Source of the DNA: Opitutia bacterium UBA977
GTDB lineage: Bacteria > Verrucomicrobiota > Verrucomicrobiia > Opitutales > Coraliomargaritaceae
Direction: 5' to 3'
DNA: 10,587 nt
NCBI GenBank assembly: GCA_002292345.1
Contig: DBBT01000046.1
Location: 1 to 10,587, forward strand
Numbering within the stretch: the first letter of the stretch is position 1; each line of letters opens with the position of its first letter. Shown in pieces: positions 1 to 8,013 of this stretch. The notes beneath the pieces were generated by a model. The model ran no database searches, was not told the origin of the DNA, and was given only the letters and a program-made list of their open reading frames with translations. The translations under genes were made by a program, and so were the position numbers.

Positions 1-464
1 ATGAAGGCGGCGATCAGGTTGATCGCTAGTTTGAGGCCGTTGCGGTCTTTGCCGAGGCAGCCGAGAATCAAGGTTAGGATGGTGCGCCAGTAAAGCAGCA
101 CCACGGCGACGATCGCACCAGCCTGGATGACGATCACGTAAGCATACGCGGCATCGCCGATAGTATAGGGGCGTAGCTTGCCAGCGTCGTCTTCGACTAG
201 GATCGGCGTGCCGTTCTGGTCGGTCATCGGTGTGTCGCCATCGAGGCCGAGCAGTGCGTTGGCAATAATGAGGTGACCGGTGGAGGAGACGGGTAGGTAT
301 TCGGTCAGGCCTTCGACTAGTCCGAGGATGACGGCATCGGTATAGCTTAAGCCTTCAGAGCTTGTGGGTGCTTGCTGGGTAGCGGCAATGCTCGGCTCAG
401 TAGCATGTGCGAGCGAGCTGGCAAATAGAGCGATGGCTAAAATTAGTGGGCCAGTGAATTGCAT
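1..464 (-). CDS. uppP: Undecaprenyl-diphosphatase UppP/BacA, N-terminal part (cut by window edge)
   Basis: The product is an integral membrane phosphatase that removes one phosphate from undecaprenyl diphosphate, recycling the lipid carrier of peptidoglycan and other envelope polymers. The first 154 residues are visible; the rest lies beyond base 1. The family signature [14 protein letters not shown] is intact at residues 51-64, giving the expected active-site E51, E55, S61 and H64. A second conserved stretch follows ([13 protein letters not shown], about 110-122), then a membrane segment. The ATG at 464 is the only plausible start: an in-frame TAG sits 12 bases upstream and there is no other start codon before the signature. 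Two oddities stand out. Residues 1-22 look like a cleavable signal peptide (hydrophobic 5-17, then an AHA-type site), and the loop at about 74-109 is some 26 residues longer and more acidic than in the E. coli enzyme. No Shine-Dalgarno sequence is visible. The family call is secure; a paralogue with a variant role is not excluded. Confidence 0.93.
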   Translation of the reverse strand, partial: MQFTGPLILAIALFASSLAHATEPSIAATQQAPTSSEGLSYTDAVILGLVEGLTEYLPVSSTGHLIIANALLGLDGDTPMTDQNGTPILVEDDAGKLRPYTIGDAAYAYVIVIQAGAIVAVVLLYWRTILTLILGCLGKDRNGLKLAINLIAAF

Positions 465-590
465 GTTGGCAAGCTATGCGGATTTGAGTCGAATGGAAGG
501 CGGAAAGCGGGCTTCGCGCATTTTCTATTTCCGGTGAGTTCGGGTTTTTGCTTGAGATTTAATCAAGAAGCCTTTGCTTCTACAGTTTAA
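465..590. promoter_or_regulatory. Divergent intergenic region between uppP and trpD
   Basis: These 126 bases separate the divergent starts of uppP and trpD, so promoters for both are expected here. I cannot point to a convincing -35/-10 pair in either direction. A perfect 6-bp inverted repeat with a 4-base loop (AGAAGC-CTTT-GCTTCT, 566-581) ends nine bases before the trpD ATG, where it could partly occlude the start. No run of T residues follows, and no leader peptide with tandem Trp codons is evident, so it does not look like a classical trp attenuator. Confidence 0.4.
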
Positions 591-1649
591 ATGCTAGCAC
601 TCGAACCACTTACAGATATTCTACTTACCGGTGCCGATCTTGATGCCGATCAGGCGACTGTGGTTGCGGAGCTATTGATTCGCTCCGACGTATGCGCCAC
701 CTCGAAACACGATTGTTTAGTTGCCTTGGCGCGCAAGGGCGAAAGTGCTGCTGAGGTCGCGGCTTTTGCACATGCCTTTCGTGAGCATGCGGTGGATCCA
801 GGCGTGGATGAATGGGCCAGTCATGCGATCGATGTGTGTGGCACGGGTGGCGATGGTTCCGGCACGTTTAATATTTCGACAGCGGTTTCGTTTATCGTGG
901 CGGCGGCGGGCGTACCCGTTTTTAAGCACGGCAATCGCTCAATTACGTCGAACTGTGGCAGTGCGGATTTGATGGAGGCGCTCGGCATTCGCCTGGACGC
1001 GCCGCATGAGATGCTGCGTGAGTCGTTGCATGCGTTGAATTTTGGCTTCTTTTTTGCGCCAGCCTATCATCCCGCGTTTAAAGAGATTATGCCGGTACGG
1101 CGTGCCTTGGCCGAAGAGGGACAGCGCACAATTTTCAATTTGCTGGGCCCTTTGATTAACCCTGGGCGGCCTGCGTATCAACTGCTAGGAGTGTTCTCGC
1201 AGGCTTGGGTGCAACCGTTGGCGGATGCGCTGGGAGAGCTCGGTTTATCGGCTGGTATGGTCGCGCATGGGCGGCCTGAAGCTGGCAGTGGGTTGGATGA
1301 GTTGAGCTGTGCAGGGGACAATTCCGTGGCGGGCTTCGGCGCCCTAGCATCGATTCCGAAAACGCTCAATGCGACGGATGTCGGACTGCACACTTGTAAG
1401 TTTTCTGATTTGAAGGGCGGCGGAGTCGAGGCGAATTTAGCGACGATGCATGCGCTACTAAGTGGCGCAGTAAATGCGGTGCCTGTTGGCTTGCGGGACA
1501 GTGTGTTATTAAATGCCGGAGTAGCGCTGTGGATCGCGGGTGCGGCTCCAGATGCGCAGAGTGGTGTGGCGAAAGCGCGTGAGACATTGCTGAGTGGTGC
1601 TGCCGCGCAGTGGCTGGAGCGCGTGCGTGCTTTTTATAAAAAAGCTTAA
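591..1649 (+). CDS. trpD: Anthranilate phosphoribosyltransferase TrpD
   Basis: This cytoplasmic enzyme transfers the phosphoribosyl group of PRPP to anthranilate, the second committed step of tryptophan biosynthesis. At 352 residues it has the normal family length. The small N-terminal helical domain (about 1-75) is followed by the nucleoside-phosphorylase-like domain. Motifs visible are the PRPP-binding DVCGTGGDGSGTFNIST (81-97), KHGNRSITSNCGSAD (112-126), the anthranilate-site region PVRR at 168-171, RTIFNLLGPLINP (179-191) and the metal-binding pair D236-E237 in GLDELS. The spacing between PVRR and RTIFN is about three residues longer than in the common VRKELGxRTIFN form. The ATG at 591 gives a natural N-terminus, but no Shine-Dalgarno sequence precedes it (TTTAA directly before the ATG). 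The gene is followed after 15 bases by glmM and no other trp gene is nearby, so tryptophan genes are probably dispersed in this genome. YbiB/TrpD2-type homologues are a less likely alternative because all catalytic motifs are kept. Confidence 0.96.
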   Translation: MLALEPLTDILLTGADLDADQATVVAELLIRSDVCATSKHDCLVALARKGESAAEVAAFAHAFREHAVDPGVDEWASHAIDVCGTGGDGSGTFNISTAVSFIVAAAGVPVFKHGNRSITSNCGSADLMEALGIRLDAPHEMLRESLHALNFGFFFAPAYHPAFKEIMPVRRALAEEGQRTIFNLLGPLINPGRPAYQLLGVFSQAWVQPLADALGELGLSAGMVAHGRPEAGSGLDELSCAGDNSVAGFGALASIPKTLNATDVGLHTCKFSDLKGGGVEANLATMHALLSGAVNAVPVGLRDSVLLNAGVALWIAGAAPDAQSGVAKARETLLSGAAAQWLERVRAFYKKA

Positions 1650-1664
1650 GTTTTAAGATTTATT

Positions 1665-3017
1665 ATGGGTAAATATTTTGGCACAGATGGGATTCGTGGT
1701 CCAGTCGGCGGAGAGTTGATTAATACCGACTTGGCGTTTCGCTTGGGCTCCGCGATGGGGCGCTATTTAAAACAGCTCAAACCAGAGTTGCCTTTGAATT
1801 CAGTGATTGGTCGGGATACTCGCTTGAGTGGGCCAGAGCTGGCAGATGCATTGATACAGGGGCTCAACCAGCATGGAGTTTATGTGCATGATCTCGGGAT
1901 TGTGCCGACGCCATCGATTGCGCAGTCTTTGCTGGAGCAGCAAGCAGATCTGGGGATCGCTGTCACGGCTTCGCACAACCCAGCTTCGGACAATGGCATT
2001 AAGCTGTTTGACGGTCGTGGCTGTAAATTTGATCCTGCCGAGGAGGCGCGGATCGAAGCATTGATCGATGCCGAGCCGTCGCCACCTACTGATCTGCCGA
2101 TGGCTAAATCGTACCCCTTGGATGCTGCTGCGTTTTATATTAACTACGTACGTTCTTTAATGGATCAGAACTGTTTGTCGGGGTGGAAAATCGTGCTCGA
2201 CTTGGCCAATGGCGCGACCAGTGAAACGACTCCAGCGGCGTTTAAACGTTGGGGGGCAGAACTGATTCTGATTGGCGATCATCCAAATGGTGAGAATATC
2301 AATCAAGGCGTGGGCAGCGAGTATCCCGAAGCGCTTGCTGCGGCGGTAATCAAACACGGCGCGAAGTTAGGGATTGCTCACGATGGCGATGGTGATCGCT
2401 TAGTTGTTTGTGATGAGACGGGGACGGTGCTGGATGGTGATATTTTACTCGGTCTGTTTGCGATCTATGCGTTGCGCTCGGGAGCTCTTAAAAGTGACAC
2501 TTTAGTCGCCACGATTCAAAGCAATCTTGGGCTAGATCATGCGGTTCGAGCCGAAGGTGGACGAGTCGAGCGGACTGATGTCGGTGATCGTAATGTCGCA
2601 CGGGTGATGCGTGAACTGGGCTCGAACGTCGGTGGTGAATCGTCTGGCCATATTATTTTTTCGGAATTCGCGACCACTGGAGACGGCCTAGTCGCTGCGG
2701 TCAAGTTGATCGATTTGATGTGCAAGGCTAAGAAGCCGTTGTCTGAATTGCGCCAGGAAATAAGTTTGTTCCCGCAAGCGACCTTGAATCTGGTTGTCGC
2801 AGAAAAGAAGCCATTGGCTTCGTTGAAAGCGCTCAGTGCTGCAGTCGTAGCAATTGAGAAGGACTTTGGTGAAGAGGGTCGTGTGCTGATTCGTTATTCA
2901 GGGACCGAGCCAAAGTTGCGTTTATTGGTAGAGGGTAAGGATAAAAAGCGTGTGGTTGATGGATTAAAAGGCTTGGAAAAAGCCGCTTGTTGCGATTTGC
3001 ATGTGATTGCTCGTTGA
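1665..3017 (+). CDS. glmM: Phosphoglucosamine mutase GlmM
   Basis: GlmM interconverts glucosamine-6-phosphate and glucosamine-1-phosphate, the step between GlmS and GlmU on the way to UDP-GlcNAc for peptidoglycan and lipopolysaccharide. The protein has 450 residues, close to the usual 445. All four domains of the alpha-D-phosphohexomutase superfamily are recognisable. The N-terminus starts MGKYFGTDGIRGPVG, and the phosphoserine loop TASHNP (101-106) places the catalytic S103. The Mg-binding loop HDGDGDR (239-245) supplies D240, D242 and D244. The sugar-binding GGESSGH is at 323-329 and the phosphate-binding RYSGTEPKLR at 410-419. The FGTDGIRG start and the GGESSGH motif favour GlmM over phosphomannomutase/phosphoglucomutase relatives. 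The ATG at 1665 lies in an A/T-rich context (TTTATT before ATG) without a Shine-Dalgarno sequence. It sits 15 bases after trpD and is probably co-transcribed with it. No regulatory element such as a glmS-type ribozyme is apparent. Confidence 0.97.
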   Translation: MGKYFGTDGIRGPVGGELINTDLAFRLGSAMGRYLKQLKPELPLNSVIGRDTRLSGPELADALIQGLNQHGVYVHDLGIVPTPSIAQSLLEQQADLGIAVTASHNPASDNGIKLFDGRGCKFDPAEEARIEALIDAEPSPPTDLPMAKSYPLDAAAFYINYVRSLMDQNCLSGWKIVLDLANGATSETTPAAFKRWGAELILIGDHPNGENINQGVGSEYPEALAAAVIKHGAKLGIAHDGDGDRLVVCDETGTVLDGDILLGLFAIYALRSGALKSDTLVATIQSNLGLDHAVRAEGGRVERTDVGDRNVARVMRELGSNVGGESSGHIIFSEFATTGDGLVAAVKLIDLMCKAKKPLSELRQEISLFPQATLNLVVAEKKPLASLKALSAAVVAIEKDFGEEGRVLIRYSGTEPKLRLLVEGKDKKRVVDGLKGLEKAACCDLHVIAR

Positions 3018-3057
3018 TCGCCCCTGATTGAACGCGCATCGATATAGATTTAATATT

Positions 3058-4458
3058 ATGGAAGAAGTAGCTCTAAAGGATCTCGATCCCCGTATCCAGA
3101 AGCAGATTGAAAATGCCCGAAAGGCAGTGGATAAAAATCCCTCTTACGCTGTGGACATTATGACAAACATCGTGGCGCGGCACCCAGAATGCCTAGATGC
3201 CCGTAAGGTTCTTCGCCAAGCGCAACAACGTGTTTCTGCTGGTAAAACCAAAGGACTGGGCGGGTTTATCGCTAAAGTGAGTAATATCCCATTTTCGTTG
3301 GGCAGTGATGCGAAGGTCAAAAAAGATCCCGCTGGGGCATTGGTTTCAGCAGAGCAGATGTTGAATGGAAATCCTTCGAATGTCGCAGCGCACAACATGA
3401 TCGGTGCCGCTGCTGAAGCATTAGGATTGCTGGAGACGGCGGCCTTCGCTTATGAAGAAATTCGCAAGATTGAGCCAGGCAATGCGGAAAATATTAAAGC
3501 GCTCATGTCTGCCTATATTGATATCGGCAAAAGTGAGGAAGCCATTCGCATCGGGGACGCGGCGTATCGCGAACATCCCTCCGACGATGAAATTCAGTCG
3601 TTGATTAAGAAGGCTTCGGTCGAGCAATCAATTAATAAGGGTAAGTGGGAAGACGACGAGAGCTTCCGTGATAAGCTTAAGGACGAAGAAGAAGCGCAAC
3701 GGTTGGAGCAAGCGGGTCGGGCAAAGACGGGCGATGATGGCCTGCGTTCATTGATTGAAGATGCTAAGGCCTCGGTTGCTGAGCAGCCAGGCAATATCAA
3801 TTTCTATCGTGAGATTTCTAGCAATTACCGCAAGCTCGGTGAGTTTGACGATGCGTTGGAGTGGATCGGTAAGGCTCGCCAACTCGAGGCTGGTAGCGCG
3901 GACGTCAATCTGGAGCGCCTCGAAGGCACCCTCAAGCGTGAGAAAATGGCGCATGCAATTACAGAGAAAGAGGAGGAGCTTGAAGCAAATCCAGAGAGTG
4001 CAGAACTTAAGGCTGCGCTTGAAGCACTGCGCAACGATGAACGTATCTTCCGTCTCGCTCAGGCTGAAGATATTGTTCAGCGCTACCCGAATGAATTTAG
4101 CTACCGCTACGAACTTGGAGAACTCTACCATGCTGAAGGCGAAACGGATAAGGCGATTAAAGAGCTTCAACTCGCTCAGCGTAGCCCGAAGGTGCGCATT
4201 GATGCATTAATTCTTCTCGGTAAGGCTTATAAGGTGAAGGGCTTCTCTGATCTTGCTGCTGAGCAACTGAATTTAGCGAAATCCGAAATTTCGGGTATCA
4301 CTGAGCAGAAGAAAGACGTGCTGTACGAACTTGGTTCTTGTTACGAACAGCAAGGCGATATGGATAAAGCGATGGTTGAATTCAAGGCACTGTACGGAGC
4401 TGATATTAGCTATCGCGACGTGTCGCAGAAGATCGACGATTTCTACTCGCAGAAGTAG
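3058..4458 (+). CDS. Tetratricopeptide-repeat protein of unknown function
   Basis: The product is a soluble 466-residue protein with no signal peptide or membrane segment, so it is probably cytoplasmic. Several helical TPR units are visible with the typical alternation of small and aromatic residues. They fall at about 111-143 (AAxxxIGAAAEALGLLETAAxAYEE), 144-177, 247-280 (YREISSNYRKLGEFDDALEWI), 346-378, 381-412 and 419-452. A Gly/Lys-rich segment (about 62-90) and a highly charged linker (about 195-225, then 290-330, possibly coiled coil) separate the N- and C-terminal repeat groups. I chose the ATG at 3058, which begins MEEVALKDLD. A TTG ten codons upstream (3028) is also open, but it adds a basic, unstructured stretch and has no ribosome-binding site. 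The gene follows glmM by 40 bases and is closed by the terminator at 4489-4518, so it probably ends a trpD-glmM-TPR transcript. TPRs mediate protein-protein contacts; no enzymatic domain is seen and I cannot name a partner. Confidence 0.85.
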   Translation: MEEVALKDLDPRIQKQIENARKAVDKNPSYAVDIMTNIVARHPECLDARKVLRQAQQRVSAGKTKGLGGFIAKVSNIPFSLGSDAKVKKDPAGALVSAEQMLNGNPSNVAAHNMIGAAAEALGLLETAAFAYEEIRKIEPGNAENIKALMSAYIDIGKSEEAIRIGDAAYREHPSDDEIQSLIKKASVEQSINKGKWEDDESFRDKLKDEEEAQRLEQAGRAKTGDDGLRSLIEDAKASVAEQPGNINFYREISSNYRKLGEFDDALEWIGKARQLEAGSADVNLERLEGTLKREKMAHAITEKEEELEANPESAELKAALEALRNDERIFRLAQAEDIVQRYPNEFSYRYELGELYHAEGETDKAIKELQLAQRSPKVRIDALILLGKAYKVKGFSDLAAEQLNLAKSEISGITEQKKDVLYELGSCYEQQGDMDKAMVEFKALYGADISYRDVSQKIDDFYSQK

Positions 4459-4488
4459 CCGCGCGGCTAGTGGGGAATACTTTTCAAC

Positions 4489-4518
4489 AATGGCGTGGGT
4501 TTTGCCCGCGCCATTTTT
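4489..4518 (+). terminator. Intrinsic terminator after the TPR gene
   Basis: The stem TGGCGTGGG (4491-4499) pairs with CCCGCGCCA (4505-4513), nine pairs with one G-T wobble and a five-base loop. It is extended by two A-T pairs (4489-4490 with 4514-4515) and runs into five T residues (4514-4518). It lies 30 bases after the TPR stop codon. Read from the minus strand the hairpin is followed only by a weak TGTTG, so it probably acts mainly on the plus-strand transcript. Confidence 0.88.
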
Positions 4519-4636
4519 GTGTCTCTGTGTCAGAGTGGCAGATCGACTGCGGTTAGTCGACCGCCGTTAATAGCGAACCGAGTCTGAAGTCGGCGTCCCT
4601 GCGAAACTGTGCTGCGTGTTGAATTGCTACGCCGAT
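4519..4636. other. Convergent intergenic spacer rich in inverted repeats
   Basis: The 118 bases between the terminator and the rsmB stop carry several short inverted repeats. CTCTG-TGT-CAGAG is at 4523-4535. TCGACT (4543-4548) pairs with AGTCGA (4555-4560), flanked by GGC/GCC. An alternative stem that excludes it is GCGGTT (4549-4554) with GACCGC (4559-4564). TCGGCGT (4590-4596) can pair with ACGCCGA (4629-4635). On the minus strand these would lie in the rsmB 3' untranslated region. None is followed by a T-run, so no second intrinsic terminator can be called, and no open reading frame of note is present. Confidence 0.35.
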
Positions 4637-5932
4637 TTACGCTTCAGCAATCAGTAGGAATGCGCCGGCACCATCGTGTCCGGTTTCCCACGGCAGACTG
4701 ATAGCGCTGTCTTTAAGCGAGAATCGTTCCCCTGCTGCGGAACCTAGGAAGGCATCGACGACTTCTTGGTTTTCGTCTGTCTCGATACTGCAAGTGCTGT
4801 AGACTAGCCGCCCGCCAGGTTTGACGCACAGAGATGCGGCTGAGAGCAGTTGTTTTTGCAGGAAAACGCAGTTGCTGACGTCTTTGCCGCGCAGGCGCCA
4901 TTTAACGTCGGTTCGGCGCTGAATGACACCAGTGTTGGAGCAGGGGGCGTCCAGCATAACGGCGTCATATTGCACTGGTAGGCCTTGTTCTTCGAAGGCC
5001 GCAGCATCGAGTTCGAGCAAGTCGCCTTCGAGGATGGTGCACTGCAGTGAAGCTGTCGCTAGGTGCTCGAGGTTTTCGCTGAGTCGTTGAATGCGATTGC
5101 CGGGTAGGTCGAGTGCAACGATGTGACCTTCGAGTTGCATAAGGTGGGCGATGTCGTAAGCTTTGCCACCTGGAGCCGCACAGAGATCGAGCACGTCTTC
5201 GCCTTTTTTTGGGGCGAGCAGGCCAGGTGCAAGTCGAGTCGATGGGTCTTTAACGTATGCTTTCCCTTTATTGAGGAGTGGATGCACATCCTCTTTCCAC
5301 GAGGCAGCAGCTGAAACCTTGTAGAATTGATCCCATTGTGTGGGTTCGAGCCCCTTTGGAAGTTCACTGGGCGTGTCGTAGAGCTTGAGATAAGTGGCTG
5401 GAATGCGTTGATTCCATTCCATTAGTTTAATGGTTGTGGGTGGACCAAACGCTTTATTCCAGCGTTTGAATAACCATTTCGGGGTGCTGAAATGTGCGTC
5501 GGGTCGATTGCTCGGGTGAGTCGCATCGAGTGCCTCGGGGAGTTTGCGCAGGACTGCATTGAGTAGGCCAGACTCGGATTGTGCGGCTTGGCTTTTACTA
5601 CGCTCGACAGCATGGTGCACTATTTGAGGGTGCTTTTCTACTGGGCTAGAGAGTATTTCGAAGCCAGCTACGAGAAAAATTGCTTCAATCAGTGCCCGTG
5701 GTTTTTGTCGAATAAACGGCTGAAGCGCATGCTGGACTCGGTGCCCATGCCGCAGTGCGCCAAGAAATAGCGACTGGCAGGTCGCTCTGCGTTCGCCTGA
5801 AAACCCCTCCGGTAAGCGCTCTAGGAGTTGATTTGCCTTAAGGTTTTCGGTGAGGTAGGCTTCGGTGAGTGCGACGGCTGCGTCCCAAGCGCTGGTGTTA
5901 GCTGTAGATAAGTTGAACTTAATACTTCTCAT
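4637..5932 (-). CDS. rsmB: 16S rRNA (cytosine-C5)-methyltransferase RsmB (Fmu/Sun family)
   Basis: RsmB methylates C5 of a cytosine in 16S rRNA (C967 in E. coli) using S-adenosylmethionine. The protein has 431 residues, essentially the E. coli length. Residues about 15-135 form the NusB-like helical RNA-binding domain (including ALRHGHRVQHAL and SGLLNAVLRKLPE), which distinguishes RsmB from RsmF-type enzymes. The C-terminal Rossmann methyltransferase domain shows the SAM-binding motif DLCAAPGGKAYDIA (249-262). It also carries the two catalytic cysteines of the m5C family: C331 in DAPCSNTGV and C381 in YSTCSIETDEN. The ATG at 5932 gives MRSIKFN; no Shine-Dalgarno sequence is visible (TTTACCA before ATG). 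The gene is transcribed divergently from the Gre factor, 63 bases away, and convergently with the TPR gene. In many bacteria this gene sits beside fmt/def; that context is absent here. All key residues are present, so an active enzyme is expected. Confidence 0.94.
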   Translation of the reverse strand: MRSIKFNLSTANTSAWDAAVALTEAYLTENLKANQLLERLPEGFSGERRATCQSLFLGALRHGHRVQHALQPFIRQKPRALIEAIFLVAGFEILSSPVEKHPQIVHHAVERSKSQAAQSESGLLNAVLRKLPEALDATHPSNRPDAHFSTPKWLFKRWNKAFGPPTTIKLMEWNQRIPATYLKLYDTPSELPKGLEPTQWDQFYKVSAAASWKEDVHPLLNKGKAYVKDPSTRLAPGLLAPKKGEDVLDLCAAPGGKAYDIAHLMQLEGHIVALDLPGNRIQRLSENLEHLATASLQCTILEGDLLELDAAAFEEQGLPVQYDAVMLDAPCSNTGVIQRRTDVKWRLRGKDVSNCVFLQKQLLSAASLCVKPGGRLVYSTCSIETDENQEVVDAFLGSAAGERFSLKDSAISLPWETGHDGAGAFLLIAEA

Positions 5933-5995
5933 TGGTAAATAAACTGTGCATATTTCAACGTTTACGACTCAAAAGAACAGCATTCGCAATATATT
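5933..5995. promoter_or_regulatory. Short divergent promoter region between rsmB and the gre gene
   Basis: Only 63 bases separate the two divergent start codons, so both promoters must be packed here or extend into the neighbouring coding sequence. The stretch is A/T-rich, especially at 5989-5995 just before the gre ATG. No clear -35/-10 pair with 16-18 base spacing can be named in either direction. The placement of promoters here rests on gene orientation only. Confidence 0.4.
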
Positions 5996-7855
<1,860 letters not shown>

Positions 7856-7876
7856 TTCGGCTTCATTTTATAGACG

Positions 7877-7906
7877 AAAGCGCCTTCCTCGGAAGGCGCT
7901 TTTTTT
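7877..7906 (+). terminator. Intrinsic terminator after the gre gene
   Basis: A perfect G+C-rich inverted repeat pairs AAAGCGCCTTC (7877-7887) with GAAGGCGCTTT (7892-7902) around a CTCG loop and continues into a run of seven T residues (7900-7906). It lies 21 bases after the gre stop codon. The leading A residues make it potentially usable in both directions, but no minus-strand gene approaches from the right. It isolates gre from the mla operon. Confidence 0.95.
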
Positions 7907-8013
7907 ATCGATCGCAGGAATATCGTAATTTTCCGCTTCACTGATCGGCGATAAGCATGTCATAAACAAGTTACATTGATCGATTTACACCCTTACCCCT
8001 ACCTTAATTACCG
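7907..8013 (+). promoter_or_regulatory. Leader/promoter region of the mla operon
   Basis: These 107 bases between the gre terminator and the mlaE ATG must contain the mla promoter, since read-through from gre should be blocked. The weak pair TTGATC (7976-7981) and TACCTT (8000-8005), 18 bases apart, is the best I can find and is not compelling. Three GATCG-containing near-palindromes occur at 7907-7914, 7942-7952 and 7977-7984. No Shine-Dalgarno sequence precedes the mlaE ATG (TTAATTACCG). Confidence 0.4.

Noticed and set aside
591..650. trp attenuator or leader peptide upstream of trpD
   Set aside because: No short frame with consecutive Trp codons and no hairpin followed by a T-run is present before 591; the 566-581 hairpin alone is not enough.
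3028..3056. Promoter candidate TTGAAC - 17 bases - TAATAT before the TPR gene
   Set aside because: Each box matches only four of six consensus bases, and transcription would begin about five bases inside the coding sequence, after the ATG at 3058.
3028..3057. Ten-codon upstream extension of the TPR gene from a TTG
   Set aside because: The added residues are basic and unlike the rest, no ribosome-binding site precedes the TTG, and the ATG at 3058 has the same A/T-rich context as the glmM and gre starts.
3748..4170. A 140-residue open frame on the minus strand inside the TPR gene
   Set aside because: It lies wholly antisense to a well-supported repeat protein, has no recognisable domain or start signal, and is the expected shadow of the real gene. 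The plus-strand 151-residue frame at 3755-4210 was rejected for the same reason.
4489..4518. Bidirectional use of the TPR terminator for rsmB
   Set aside because: On the minus strand the stem is followed by TGTTG rather than a T-run and lies about 120 bases beyond the rsmB stop, so this is possible but not supported.
5990..5995. TATATT before the gre ATG as a -10 box for a leaderless transcript
   Set aside because: The box ends directly at the ATG, so the transcript would start inside the gene. A leaderless arrangement needs the box about seven bases further upstream.
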